Translations under genes and position numbers: made by a program
Origin: Pseudomonas lurida
GTDB lineage: Bacteria > Pseudomonadota > Gammaproteobacteria > Pseudomonadales > Pseudomonadaceae
Assembly (NCBI RefSeq): GCF_013522705.1
Contig: NZ_JAAMRE010000033.1
Coordinates: 16,776 to 80,775 of the forward strand
DNA: 64,000 nt
Reading direction: 5' to 3'
Notes under the pieces: generated by a model
The model's input: only the letters and a program-made list of their open reading frames with translations
Databases searched by the model: none
Told to the model about the DNA's origin: nothing
In this document: one piece after another, positions 18,413 to 27,708 of the stretch
Layout of the letters: the number at the start of each line of letters is the position of its first letter
Numbering within the stretch: position 1 is the stretch's first letter

Positions 18413-18877
18413 ATGCAAGGTCACCCCGACGTAATCGATTACCTCAACACGTTGCTGACGGGCGAACTGGCTGCTCGTGACCAATATTTCATCCATTCAC
18501 GCATGTACGAAGACTGGGGCTTTACCGAGCTCTACGAGCGTATCAACCACGAAATGGAAGAAGAGGCACAACACGCCGACGCGCTGATGCGCCGTATCCT
18601 GATGCTCGAAGGCACGCCACGCATGCGCCCCGATGACTTGGATGTCGGGACCACCGTACCAGACATGCTCGCGGCCGACCTTCGCCTGGAGTACAAAGTA
18701 CGTGCCGCGCTCTGCAAGGGCATTGAGTTGTGCGAACAGCACAACGACTACGTCACCCGGGAAATCCTGCGTGTACAGTTGAACGATACCGAAGAAGATC
18801 ACACCTACTGGCTGGAGAAGCAGTTGGGCCTGATCAAGTTGATTGGCCTGGAAAATTACCTGCAATCGCAGTTCTGA
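18413..18877 (+). CDS. ftnA: Bacterial ferritin FtnA (formerly BfrA)
   Basis: This is a 24-mer iron-storage protein that oxidises Fe2+ and stores ferric mineral. The ATG at 18413 gives 154 residues (MQGHPDVIDYLNTLLTGE); a frame back to 18371 would add 14 atypical residues. Ferroxidase ligands are present: Glu18, Glu51, His54, Glu93, Glu127 and His130. The position equivalent to the haem-ligand Met52 of true bacterioferritins is Ala (EEEAQHAD), so this subunit should not bind haem between subunits. This matches the P. aeruginosa protein once named BfrA and later shown to be a ferritin. The location next to katA is conserved. Confidence 0.93.
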   Translation: MQGHPDVIDYLNTLLTGELAARDQYFIHSRMYEDWGFTELYERINHEMEEEAQHADALMRRILMLEGTPRMRPDDLDVGTTVPDMLAADLRLEYKVRAALCKGIELCEQHNDYVTREILRVQLNDTEEDHTYWLEKQLGLIKLIGLENYLQSQF

Positions 18878-18887
18878 TTCTCGGCTA

Positions 18888-18930
18888 TAAAAAAAGCCCC
18901 TGCCACCGATGAGGTGACAGGGGCTTTTTA
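18888..18930. terminator. Bidirectional terminator between ftnA and uvrA
   Basis: AAAAAAAGCCCCTG and CAGGGGCTTTTT flank a loop with a second small pairing (CCACCGATGAGGTG). Runs of A on one side and T on the other let it serve both the + strand ftnA and the - strand uvrA. Confidence 0.92.
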
Positions 18931-18944
18931 CTACACCCGATAAA

Positions 18945-21779
18945 TCAGGCTCGATCACGTTCCAGCAAGGGTTTCAAATAGTAACCCGTGTGCGATTGCG
19001 ACATCTCGGAAACCTGCTCCGGCGTGCCCACTGCGATGATCTGGCCGCCCTTGGAGCCACCTTCCGGCCCAAGGTCCACCAGCCAGTCGGCTGTCTTGAT
19101 TACATCCAGGTTGTGTTCGATCACCACCACGGTATTGCCATGGTCGCGGAGCCGGTGCAGTACATCCAGCAGCTGCTGGATATCCGCAAAGTGCAGACCG
19201 GTGGTTGGCTCATCGAGGATGTACAGGGTCTTGCCGGTATCGCGCTTGGACAGCTCGCGAGACAACTTCACCCGTTGCGCCTCACCGCCCGATAACGTAG
19301 TCGCCGACTGCCCCAGCTTGATATACGACAAGCCTACATCCATCAAAGTCTGCAGCTTGCGCGCCAGCGCCGGAACCGCGTCGAAGAACTCCCGCGCCTC
19401 TTCGATCGTCATCTCGAGGGTTTCGTGGATGCTCTTGCCCTTGTATTTGATCTCAAGGGTTTCACGGTTGTAGCGCTTGCTCTTGCACACATCGCACGGC
19501 ACATAGATGTCCGGCAGAAAGTGCATTTCCACCTTGATCAGGCCATCGCCCTGGCAGGCTTCGCAGCGGCCACCCTTCACGTTGAATGAGAACCGCCCAG
19601 GCCCATAGCCACGGGAGCGCGACTCAGGGACGCCCGCGAACAATTCTCGAATTGGCGTAAACAGCCCGGTGTAGGTCGCCGGATTAGAACGCGGCGTGCG
19701 TCCGATCGGGCTTTGGTCGATATCGACCACCTTATCCAGGTGTTCCAGGCCCTTGATGCTGTCGTGAGCCGCCGCTTCGAGCGTGGTCGCGCCATTCAAG
19801 GCGGTGGCACTCAAAGGGAACAGCGTGTTGTTGATCAGCGTCGACTTGCCGGACCCGGAAACCCCGGTCACGCAGGTGAGCAGGCCCAACGGAATTTCCA
19901 GATCGACATTACGCAGGTTGTTGCCGCGCGCGCCCTTGAGGTGCAATGCCATTTTCTTGTTGCGCGGTGTGCGTTTGGCCGGCACTTCTATCTTCACCCG
20001 CCCCGACAGATATTTGCCTGTCAGCGAGTCCGGGTGAGCCATGACCTCGGCGGGTGTGCCCTCGGCGACAATATGCCCACCATGCACGCCGGCGCCGGGG
20101 CCGATGTCGACCACATAATCCGCCAGGCGGATCGCGTCTTCATCGTGCTCCACCACGATCACCGTGTTACCGATATCGCGCAGATGTTTGAGCGTGCCCA
20201 GCAACCGGTCGTTATCGCGCTGGTGCAAGCCGATCGACGGTTCGTCGAGGATGTAAAGTACGCCCACAAGTCCCGCGCCGATCTGACTGGCAAGGCGAAT
20301 GCGCTGGGCTTCACCGCCGGACAGCGTGTCCGCACTGCGATCCAACGAAAGGTAGTCCAGGCCCACGTTCACCAGGAACTGCAAGCGTTCGCGGATTTCC
20401 TTAAGGATCTTGTCGGCAATTTCCCCGCGACGCCCGGTAAGCTTGAGCTCACCAAAGTATTCACAGGCATCGCCAATCGGCAGGTTGGTCACCGCCGGCA
20501 GGGTCTTCTCACCGACCCAGACATGACGCGCCTCGCGACGCAGGCGCGTACCCCGGCAATCCGGGCACGGCTGGGTGCTGAGGAACTTTGCCAGTTCCTC
20601 GCGCACGCTGGCCGACTCGGTCTCGCGATAGCGGCGCTCCAGGTTCGGCACGATGCCTTCGAACGGGTGAGAGCGCTTGACGATATCGCCACGGTCGTTC
20701 AAGTACTTGAAATCGACATTCTGCGAGCCGCTGCCGTTGAGAATGACCTTCTGCTGGTCCGAAGGCAGTTGGTTGAACGGCACTTCCAGGCTGAACTTAT
20801 AGTGGGACGCCAGCGAGCCGAGCATCTGGAAGTAATAGACGTTACGCCTGTCCCAGCCGCGAATCGCGCCTTCGGCAAGTGTCAGATCACCATTGACCAG
20901 GCGCTTGATGTCGAAGAATTGCTTAACTCCCAGACCATCGCAGGTCGGGCAGGCGCCGGCCGGGTTGTTAAAGGAAAACAGCTTGGGTTCCAGCTCGCTG
21001 ATGGCGTGACCGCAGATCGGGCAGGCGAAGCGCGCGGAGAAGATGATCTCTTCGCCCGGTTCGTCATCCATCGGAGCGACCAGCGCAATACCGTCCGCCA
21101 GCTTCAATGCGGTTTCAAAAGATTCCGCCAGGCGTTGCTGCAGGTCGGCTCGCACTTTGAAGCGGTCGACCACAACATCGATAGAATGCTTCTTCTGCTT
21201 GTCGAGCTTCGGCGCTTCATCCAGCTCATAGAGCTTGCCGTTGATGCGAGCCCGCACGAAGCCCTGGGCGCGCAGCTCTTCGAATACGGAAAGGTGTTCA
21301 CCCTTGCGCTCGCGGATCACCGGCGCCAGCAGCATCAACTTGGCGCCTTCGGGCTGCGCCAATACCAGGTCGACCATCTGGCTGACGGTCTGGGCTTCCA
21401 GGGGAATGTCGTGGTCCGGGCAGCGGGGGATACCTACCCGCGCGTACAGCAGGCGCAGGTAGTCATAGATTTCGGTAATGGTGCCCACGGTGGAGCGCGG
21501 GTTATGGGAGGTCGACTTCTGTTCGATGGAAATGGCCGGCGACAGACCTTCGATGGTGTCGACGTCGGGCTTTTCCATCATCGACAGGAACTGGCGGGCG
21601 TAGGCCGACAGCGACTCCACGTAGCGACGCTGACCTTCGGCATACAGCGTATCGAATGCCAGAGACGATTTGCCGGACCCGGACAGGCCGGTGATCACGA
21701 TCAGTTTGTCCCGCGGCAGGGTCAGGTCGATGTTCTTCAGGTTGTGGGTTCTAGCCCCACGAATCAGGATCTTGTCCAA
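18945..21779 (-). CDS. uvrA: Excinuclease ABC subunit A
   Basis: UvrA is the damage-recognition ATPase of nucleotide excision repair, acting with UvrB and UvrC. The conserved N-terminus DKILIRGARTHNLKNIDL begins directly after a TTG at 21779, giving 944 residues. The open frame runs 92 codons further upstream but that stretch is not UvrA-like. Walker A motifs are GLSGSGKSSL (residues 31-40) and GVSGSGKSTL in the second half. Zinc-finger cysteines (CPIC/CPTC and CEAC/CDVC) and both ABC signatures (LSGGEAQR) are present. A LexA-like box lies about 50 bases upstream, which suggests SOS control. Confidence 0.97.
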   Translation of the reverse strand: MDKILIRGARTHNLKNIDLTLPRDKLIVITGLSGSGKSSLAFDTLYAEGQRRYVESLSAYARQFLSMMEKPDVDTIEGLSPAISIEQKSTSHNPRSTVGTITEIYDYLRLLYARVGIPRCPDHDIPLEAQTVSQMVDLVLAQPEGAKLMLLAPVIRERKGEHLSVFEELRAQGFVRARINGKLYELDEAPKLDKQKKHSIDVVVDRFKVRADLQQRLAESFETALKLADGIALVAPMDDEPGEEIIFSARFACPICGHAISELEPKLFSFNNPAGACPTCDGLGVKQFFDIKRLVNGDLTLAEGAIRGWDRRNVYYFQMLGSLASHYKFSLEVPFNQLPSDQQKVILNGSGSQNVDFKYLNDRGDIVKRSHPFEGIVPNLERRYRETESASVREELAKFLSTQPCPDCRGTRLRREARHVWVGEKTLPAVTNLPIGDACEYFGELKLTGRRGEIADKILKEIRERLQFLVNVGLDYLSLDRSADTLSGGEAQRIRLASQIGAGLVGVLYILDEPSIGLHQRDNDRLLGTLKHLRDIGNTVIVVEHDEDAIRLADYVVDIGPGAGVHGGHIVAEGTPAEVMAHPDSLTGKYLSGRVKIEVPAKRTPRNKKMALHLKGARGNNLRNVDLEIPLGLLTCVTGVSGSGKSTLINNTLFPLSATALNGATTLEAAAHDSIKGLEHLDKVVDIDQSPIGRTPRSNPATYTGLFTPIRELFAGVPESRSRGYGPGRFSFNVKGGRCEACQGDGLIKVEMHFLPDIYVPCDVCKSKRYNRETLEIKYKGKSIHETLEMTIEEAREFFDAVPALARKLQTLMDVGLSYIKLGQSATTLSGGEAQRVKLSRELSKRDTGKTLYILDEPTTGLHFADIQQLLDVLHRLRDHGNTVVVIEHNLDVIKTADWLVDLGPEGGSKGGQIIAVGTPEQVSEMSQSHTGYYLKPLLERDRA

Positions 21780-21829
21780 GATGGCCTCGCACGGCGGGCG
21801 TAAATAATGCCGGAGTATACGGCTAAAGA

Positions 21830-21845
21830 CTGGATGAATATACAC
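21830..21845 (-). promoter_or_regulatory. LexA (SOS) box-like site upstream of uvrA
   Basis: On the minus strand this reads GTGTATATTCATCCAG, matching 12 of 16 positions of CTGTATATATATACAG, including TGT and CAG at the ends. It lies 51-66 bases upstream of the uvrA TTG start, where an operator would overlap the promoter, and about 110 bases from the divergent MFS gene. Confidence 0.5.
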
Positions 21846-21957
21846 TGTCAAAAGGCCGCTTGCAGCCTTACATGAAAGCTGCGCGGCAAACCGCCGCATA
21901 TACCCTCTCAATCGATGGGACTGGTAGAATCGCCGCCGGTTCACACGAGGTTTTTCC

Positions 21958-23352
21958 ATGCACGATCCCCACAGCGAACGCATGAGTAGCGGCGAGACCC
22001 GAGCGGCAGGCGGTCTGGCCCTGGTGTTCGCCTTCCGTATGCTTGGCATGTTCATGGTGTTGCCAGTGCTGGCGACTTATGGGATGGATCTCGCGGGCGC
22101 GACCCCCGCTCTGATCGGCCTGGCCATCGGCGCCTACGGCCTGACCCAGGCGATTTTTCAGATTCCGTTTGGGATCATTTCCGACCGTATTGGCCGCCGC
22201 CCGGTGATCTACCTCGGGCTGATCGTGTTTGCCCTCGGCAGCGTGCTCGCGGCGCAATCCGATTCGATCTGGGGCGTGATCGCCGGACGCATCCTACAGG
22301 GTGCCGGTGCTATTTCCGCTGCTGTAATGGCCTTGCTGTCGGACCTGACCCGCGAGCAGCATCGCACCAAGGCCATGGCGATGATCGGCATGACCATCGG
22401 CCTGTCGTTTGCCGTCGCCATGGTGGTAGGCCCGCTGCTGACGCGCGCGTTCGGCCTGCATGGGCTGTTTCTGGCCACCGGCGGCATGGCGCTGTTCGGC
22501 ATCGTGATCGTAGCCTTCATGGTGCCGCGTTCCACCGGCACGCTGCAGCACCGCGAGTCCGGCGTGGCGCGCAAGGCATTGTTGCCGACGCTCAAGCACC
22601 CGGATCTGCTGCGCCTGGATTTAGGTATCTTCGTATTACACGCCATGCTGATGTGCAGCTTCGTCGCCTTGCCCCTGGCCCTGGTGCAAAAGGCCGGTCT
22701 GCCCAAGGAACAGCACTGGTGGGTGTACCTGACCGCGTTGCTGATTTCATTCTTCGCCATGATCCCGTTCATCATCTATGGCGAGAAGCGACGCAAAATG
22801 AAACGTGTTTTGCTGGGCGCCGTCGCGACATTGATGCTCACTGAACTATTCTTCTGGCAGTTCGGCGACAGCCTGCGGGCACTGGTGATCGGCACAGTGG
22901 TGTTCTTCACCGCGTTCAACCTGTTGGAGGCTTCGCTGCCTTCGCTGATCAGTAAAGTTTCACCGGCCGGCGGCAAGGGCACGGCGATGGGGGTGTATTC
23001 CACCAGTCAGTTCCTGGGCTCTGCACTGGGCGGCATCATGGGTGGCTGGATGTTCCAGCATGGCGGTTTGTCGGTTGTGTTCCTTGGATGCTCAGGTCTG
23101 GCTGCCCTCTGGCTGGCCTTTGCTGTTACCATGCGCGAACCTCCCTATGTAACGAGCCTGCGCTTGCCGTTGTCGCCAGAAGCGATCCGCGAAGCTGGCC
23201 TGGTCGAGCGCCTCAAGGCTGTTACAGGGGTTACCGATGCCGTGGTTGTTGCTGAAGAAGCCGCCATCTACATCAAATTGGACACCGAATTATTGGATCG
23301 CGCGACGCTCGAGCAACTGGTCAACCCAGTGCCGACAGCGCGCCCAGCTTAG
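21958..23352 (+). CDS. MFS transporter, YajR-like with C-terminal YAM-type domain
   Basis: This is an inner-membrane major facilitator protein, probably a proton-driven exporter with unknown substrate. It is 464 residues with about 12 hydrophobic segments. The A-like motif GIISDRIGRRPVIYLGL follows TM2 (about residues 69-85). After the last membrane segment a 65-residue cytoplasmic tail (SPEAIREAGLVERLKAVTGV onward) resembles the ferredoxin-like YAM domain of E. coli YajR. It is divergent from uvrA and sits 9 bases upstream of ssb, so the two are probably cotranscribed, as in other pseudomonads. Confidence 0.88.
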   Translation: MHDPHSERMSSGETRAAGGLALVFAFRMLGMFMVLPVLATYGMDLAGATPALIGLAIGAYGLTQAIFQIPFGIISDRIGRRPVIYLGLIVFALGSVLAAQSDSIWGVIAGRILQGAGAISAAVMALLSDLTREQHRTKAMAMIGMTIGLSFAVAMVVGPLLTRAFGLHGLFLATGGMALFGIVIVAFMVPRSTGTLQHRESGVARKALLPTLKHPDLLRLDLGIFVLHAMLMCSFVALPLALVQKAGLPKEQHWWVYLTALLISFFAMIPFIIYGEKRRKMKRVLLGAVATLMLTELFFWQFGDSLRALVIGTVVFFTAFNLLEASLPSLISKVSPAGGKGTAMGVYSTSQFLGSALGGIMGGWMFQHGGLSVVFLGCSGLAALWLAFAVTMREPPYVTSLRLPLSPEAIREAGLVERLKAVTGVTDAVVVAEEAAIYIKLDTELLDRATLEQLVNPVPTARPA

Positions 23353-23361
23353 GAGAACGTT

Positions 23362-23877
23362 ATGGCCCGTGGGGTTAACAAAGTCATATTGGTCGGTACA
23401 TGCGGCCAGGATCCCGAGGTTCGCTACTTGCCTAACGGTAATGCCGTGACCAACCTGAGTCTGGCGACCAGCGAACAGTGGACCGACAAGCAGACCGGCC
23501 AGAAGGTCGAGAAGACCGAATGGCACCGCGTATCGATGTTCGGCAAGGTCGCGGAAATCGCCGGCGAGTACCTGCGCAAAGGTTCGCAGGTCTACATCGA
23601 AGGCAAACTGCAGACCCGCGAGTGGGAAAAAGACGGCATCAAGCGTTACACCACTGAGATCGTGGTCGACATGCAGGGCACCATGCAATTGCTGGGCGGC
23701 CGTCCACAGGGCGACCAGCAGGGCCAGGGCGGCATGTCCAATTCGGCACCGCGTCCCCAGCAGTCGCGTCCACAGCCAAGCCAGCAGCCACAGCGTGAGT
23801 CGCGTCCAGCGCCACAGCAGGCGGCACCGCAGCCGGCGGCGGATTTCGACAGCTTTGATGACGATATTCCGTTCTAA
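23362..23877 (+). CDS. ssb: Single-stranded DNA-binding protein
   Basis: SSB coats single-stranded DNA in replication, recombination and repair. It is 171 residues. The N-terminal OB fold (MARGVNKVILVGTCGQDPEVRY) spans about 1-110, followed by a Gln/Pro/Arg-rich linker, and the acidic tip DDDIPF recruits partner proteins. AGGAG lies seven bases upstream of the ATG. No separate SOS box was seen directly in front of it. It is followed by a strong terminator. Confidence 0.98.
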   Translation: MARGVNKVILVGTCGQDPEVRYLPNGNAVTNLSLATSEQWTDKQTGQKVEKTEWHRVSMFGKVAEIAGEYLRKGSQVYIEGKLQTREWEKDGIKRYTTEIVVDMQGTMQLLGGRPQGDQQGQGGMSNSAPRPQQSRPQPSQQPQRESRPAPQQAAPQPAADFDSFDDDIPF

Positions 23878-23896
23878 GGCTTAAAGCGTCGAAACG

Positions 23897-23932
23897 AAAA
23901 CCCCCGATAGTCCAGGCTTCGGGGGTTTTTTA
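23897..23932 (+). terminator. Rho-independent terminator after ssb
   Basis: The stem AAACCCCCGA/TCGGGGGTTT around an 11-base loop is followed by six T. Confidence 0.93.
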
Positions 23933-24012
23933 TTGCCCGTTAATCCACTTGGTTGTTCTCGTGGGTGGCAGAACTTAGGCTAGGGCCAACTTCCAAAAAA
24001 AGGAAAGCCACA

Positions 24013-24774
24013 ATGACCTGGTCTGCCAAGCAATACACAATGTTCGAACAGCAGCGCACCCGCCCGGTACGCGACCTCGTCGCCGCCATCCCCGATACCC
24101 ATGTGCGCAACGCCGTTGATCTGGGGTGCGGCCCGGGCAATTCCACCGAAGTATTGGCTGCGCGTTTCCCACAGGCGCACATCACTGGCATCGACAGCTC
24201 TGACGATATGTTGAGCGACGCCCGTCAACGCTTACCGACCTTGAACTTCGAACTGGCGGACATCGGCGCGTGGCAGCCGTCGCAGGCTTTCGATGTGATC
24301 CTGGCCAATGCCTCGCTGCAATGGTTGCCGGACCACGCCACGTTGTACCCGCACCTGATCCAGCAGCTGACGCCCGGCGGCACCTTGGCCGTGCAGACCC
24401 CGGACAACCTTGATGAGCCCGCGCATCGGCTCGCCCGCGAAGTCGCCGCCGATGGCCCGTGGGCCGCAACGATCGGTGGGTTCCAACACAACCAGCGGCA
24501 CGCGCCTGCCTACTACTACGAATTGCTGAGCAAGCACTGCGGCACTGTCGACGTATGGCGCACGACCTACCAGCATCCATTGGCCGATCATGCGGCCATA
24601 GTGGAGTGGTTCAAGGGCACGGGGCTGCGGCCGTTTCTAGCGCCTTTGAACGACGAAGAAAGGGCCGCTTTCCTACGTGAATATCAGGCGCGCGTCACCC
24701 AGGCTTATCCGGCCCTGGCGGACGGCACGGTGCTGTTGCCGTTTCCGCGTCTGTTTGTCATCGCCACACGCTGA
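24013..24774 (+). CDS. tam: Trans-aconitate 2-methyltransferase-like protein
   Basis: This is a SAM-dependent class I methyltransferase close to E. coli Tam, which methyl-esterifies trans-aconitate, an inhibitor of the citric acid cycle. The ATG at 24013 gives 253 residues (E. coli Tam is 252), with AGGAAAG upstream. SAM motif I is VDLGCGPGNS near residues 36-45, and an acidic residue for the ribose lies in GIDSSDDML. The characteristic NASLQWLPDH stretch of Tam is present. It stands alone after the ssb terminator and converges with the isochorismatase-fold gene. Family assignment is firm; the exact substrate is inferred. Confidence 0.88.
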   Translation: MTWSAKQYTMFEQQRTRPVRDLVAAIPDTHVRNAVDLGCGPGNSTEVLAARFPQAHITGIDSSDDMLSDARQRLPTLNFELADIGAWQPSQAFDVILANASLQWLPDHATLYPHLIQQLTPGGTLAVQTPDNLDEPAHRLAREVAADGPWAATIGGFQHNQRHAPAYYYELLSKHCGTVDVWRTTYQHPLADHAAIVEWFKGTGLRPFLAPLNDEERAAFLREYQARVTQAYPALADGTVLLPFPRLFVIATR

Positions 24775-24794
24775 CAACAACCGCACGGTGGCGG

Positions 24795-25358
24795 TCAGGC
24801 CGCCGCCGCTTGCGCCTTCAGGAACTCATCCGCCGACACCACACCCGCGTACCCGAACGCCAGCGACGCCATATACGCCCCATGCACCTGCGCGGCCGGA
24901 ATCACCTGCCCATTGAATTCCAGATCACGGGTGGCGCAGGCGTCATGGACCACCGTGACGGTGTAGCCCAGGTCCGCCGCGGCCCGTACCACGCCGTCGA
25001 TGCACATGTGGCTCATGCTGCCGACCACTACCAGGTCAGTGATGCTGCGTTGTTCGAGCAGCGCACGCAGGTTGGTTTCGCGGAACGCATTCACGAAATG
25101 CTTGAGCACCACCGGCTCGTCGCCTTGATTGAGCACCTGGTTGTGCAAAAGCGCGCCGTCGGAGCCCGGGGTGAAGAACGGTGCATCCTCGGACGTGAAC
25201 TCATGGCGCACATGAATCACCGCATCGCCGGCCTGGCGAAAGGCTTGCAGCACTTGCAGTGCCTTGTCGGCAGCGGCTTGCACGCCGTCAAGCGGCCACT
25301 TGCCCTGGGGGAAGTAGTCGTTCTGGATATCGATTAGGATGAGCGCCTGCTTGGCCAT
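24795..25358 (-). CDS. Isochorismatase-fold cysteine hydrolase
   Basis: This is a cytoplasmic alpha/beta cysteine hydrolase of the isochorismatase/nicotinamidase superfamily, acting on an unknown amide or ester. The ATG at 25358 gives 187 residues (MAKQALILIDIQNDYF); upstream codons in the same frame are not family-like. The expected catalytic triad is visible: Asp10, Lys86 (VVLKHFVNAF) and Cys119 (GSMSHMCIDG). It is divergent, by 96 bases, from a GlxA-type regulator, a common pairing in which the regulator controls the hydrolase. Nicotinamidase metal-binding residues are not obvious. Confidence 0.87.
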   Translation of the reverse strand: MAKQALILIDIQNDYFPQGKWPLDGVQAAADKALQVLQAFRQAGDAVIHVRHEFTSEDAPFFTPGSDGALLHNQVLNQGDEPVVLKHFVNAFRETNLRALLEQRSITDLVVVGSMSHMCIDGVVRAAADLGYTVTVVHDACATRDLEFNGQVIPAAQVHGAYMASLAFGYAGVVSADEFLKAQAAAA

Positions 25359-25454
25359 GGAGGTTGCCTCGTGATGGGTTGATGGGCCCAGTATCTTAGC
25401 TGGCGTCGCGCCCGAGGATTGGCTGCACCGACAATAACAGGGGGAAAACTGACA

Positions 25455-26426
25455 ATGGCCGTGGAACGCTCCACCGTTGAGCTGGGTGTGTTGATCTACC
25501 AGGGCGCGCAATTGGCGGCTGTGCATGGGCTGACCGACCTGTTCGGCGTGGCCAATCGCATCGCCGCCGGGCACGCGTCCGCTCAGTTGCCGTTGCTGCG
25601 CATCAGCCATTGGCACGTGCAGGCCGAGGGTGAGCCGATGCGGGTATTCGACAGCCAGCCCGGCCCGGATCTGCCACTGATGGCTCTGCTTGTGCCGCCC
25701 TCGATCTGTGGCTTCACCGATGAGCAGGCGCCGCCGTCTCTGCTGGCTTGGCTGCGCAAAACACATGCCGGCGGTACGGTGCTTGGCGGCGTGTGCATCG
25801 GCTCGATCATGCTGGCGCGCAGTGGTCTGCTGGACGGGCGCAGCGCCACCACTCATTGGTCATCCGCCGAGTCATTTGCCGCCCTTTACCCGGCGGTGCG
25901 CCTGGAGGCGGACAAGCCCATTGTGGACGACGGCGACTTGATCACCACCGCCGGGCTGATGGCATGGTCCGAATTGGGCCTGCGCCTGGTCGACCGTTTG
26001 ATGGGGCCGAGTATCGCCGCCGACACCGCGCGTTTCCTGGTGGTCGAACACAGTGACAGCGCCAGCCAGTGCGGCAGCAACTTTGCACCCATCCTCGGCC
26101 ATGGCGATGGCGCGATCCTCAAGGTCCAGCATTGGTTGCAGGCCAGCGGCGCGGTGGATGTGTCCGTGACCGCCATGGCCCAAGCGGCAGGGCTGGAAGA
26201 GCGCACGTTCCTGCGCCGGTTTCGCAACGCCACCGGGCTCAAACCCACCGAATACTGCCAGCACCTGCGGGTGGGCAAGGCGCGGCAGATGCTGGAGTTC
26301 ACCACTGGCACCATTGACCACATCGCCTGGACCGTGGGGTATCAGGACCCCAGCGCGTTCCGCGCTATCTTCAAGAAAATAACCGGGCTGGCGCCGAGCG
26401 ACTACCGCAGCCGTTTTGGTGTGTAA
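25455..26426 (+). CDS. GlxA-family transcriptional regulator (DJ-1/PfpI + AraC)
   Basis: This is an AraC-type activator with an N-terminal DJ-1/PfpI-like amidotransferase fold. The ATG at 25455 gives 323 residues and has AGGGGGAAA about eight bases upstream, better than the TTG at 25419. The N-terminal domain holds the nucleophile-elbow Cys region GGVCIGSIMLAR, with no proof of catalysis. The C-terminal double helix-turn-helix (AQAAGLEERTFLRRFRNATG and ITGLAPSDYRSRFG) marks the AraC part. It is divergent from the isochorismatase-fold gene and probably regulates it. Confidence 0.88.
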   Translation: MAVERSTVELGVLIYQGAQLAAVHGLTDLFGVANRIAAGHASAQLPLLRISHWHVQAEGEPMRVFDSQPGPDLPLMALLVPPSICGFTDEQAPPSLLAWLRKTHAGGTVLGGVCIGSIMLARSGLLDGRSATTHWSSAESFAALYPAVRLEADKPIVDDGDLITTAGLMAWSELGLRLVDRLMGPSIAADTARFLVVEHSDSASQCGSNFAPILGHGDGAILKVQHWLQASGAVDVSVTAMAQAAGLEERTFLRRFRNATGLKPTEYCQHLRVGKARQMLEFTTGTIDHIAWTVGYQDPSAFRAIFKKITGLAPSDYRSRFGV

Positions 26427-26598
26427 ATCGTGCAGAACGCCTGTTGCTCAAGGCGAGGTCGTGCAGAATCAAACAGGCCATTGGCTATCGCCTTGCCCCT
26501 AACTGACTGATTTGCCGACGCTGTCAGCCTTAGGGGGATTGGCCTGATCCCTGCAACTGTCCCCCTTACACACATGGCAGGATGGCCAAGGGGGACGC

Positions 26599-27708
26599 AT
26601 GACCCCGATGCAATGCAAAAAAAGCGTGGTGGCGCATTCGACACGCAAAGGCGCGCCCCGGCATGAAGTCGACACCAACCGCGCCCTGGCCCGTTGGCTG
26701 GCGCAGATTCTGGGGCTCAAGTTCGGCGGCAGCTACGATCCGCAGCAACACGCGGGGCGTGATCTCTACCTGCTGCCCACGCAAACCATCGTCGGTCCGG
26801 CCCAGGCCCGTGCCTTGAATATCCAAGGCCCGGACGACCTGTGGGGCGGGTATGTGGAGCACGATTTCATCTGCACCAAAGCCATTACCCATGGCTTGCT
26901 CGGACCGAACGCCAAGGCACCGGATGGCTGGTCGCCGCAGTTCTGCGAGCAAGTGCGCGATGTGGTGCTCGACGGCCTCAGCGTATTCGCCTTGGGTGAC
27001 GCGCGGGAGGCCGCCACGCGCCTGCTGTACAGCGGGCCGATCCGTCTGAAACCTGTGCACGCCTGCGCGGGGCGCGGACAGCAGGTCGTCCGTAGTCTGG
27101 ACGAACTCGATGCCGTGCTGGCGCACCCGCAGGCGACGGCGATGTTCAATGACGGTGTGGTGCTGGAGCAGGACCTGCGCAACGTGGTCACTCACAGCGT
27201 GGGTCAGAGTTTTATCGGCGATTACGTGCTCAGTTACTGCGGCCAGCAATACCTGACTCAAGACGGGCAGGGCGAAGAGGTCTACGGCGGCTCCGACCTG
27301 CTGGTGGTGCCGGGGGATTACGCCGACCTGCTGGCACTGAAGCTGCCCGACGACGTGCGCCTGGCCGTCGAGCAGGCCAGGGTTTTCGACGCCGCCGCCG
27401 ACCAGTGCTATCCGGGGTTCTACGCATCGCGACGCAACTACGATGTCGCCCAGGGCCTGGACAGCGAGGGCCAGCGCCGCAGCGGCGTGCTCGAACAGTC
27501 TTGGCGCATGGGCGGTGCCAGCAGCGCCGAGGTTGCGGCGTTACAGAGTTTTATCAACCACCCGGGCCTGCAAGCCATTCATGTGTCCTCGGTGGAAACC
27601 TATCACCACCAAGCGCTGCCGGCGGATGCCATCGAGGTGTACCGAGGCCCGGCGGAACACAGCGAATTTCTTCTCAAGTACGTAACGGTCAAATCTTATG
27701 ACGGCTAG
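26599..27708 (+). CDS. DUF3182 family protein
   Basis: This is a 369-residue soluble protein without signal peptide or membrane segment. It resembles the DUF3182 family common in pseudomonads. The middle region (RLLYSGPIRLKPVHACAGRG, then VVLEQDLRNVVTHSVGQ) has the look of an ATP-grasp core with a nucleotide-binding loop, but this is an inference. The start ATG at 26599 lies after GGGGGACGC. The last 11 bases overlap the next gene, so the pair is probably translationally coupled. Function is unknown. Confidence 0.75.
   Translation: MTPMQCKKSVVAHSTRKGAPRHEVDTNRALARWLAQILGLKFGGSYDPQQHAGRDLYLLPTQTIVGPAQARALNIQGPDDLWGGYVEHDFICTKAITHGLLGPNAKAPDGWSPQFCEQVRDVVLDGLSVFALGDAREAATRLLYSGPIRLKPVHACAGRGQQVVRSLDELDAVLAHPQATAMFNDGVVLEQDLRNVVTHSVGQSFIGDYVLSYCGQQYLTQDGQGEEVYGGSDLLVVPGDYADLLALKLPDDVRLAVEQARVFDAAADQCYPGFYASRRNYDVAQGLDSEGQRRSGVLEQSWRMGGASSAEVAALQSFINHPGLQAIHVSSVETYHHQALPADAIEVYRGPAEHSEFLLKYVTVKSYDG

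Noticed and set aside
19713..21803. A 696-codon open frame antisense to uvrA
   Set aside because: It follows the third-position GC pattern of uvrA, has no recognisable domain, and lies wholly over a certain gene.
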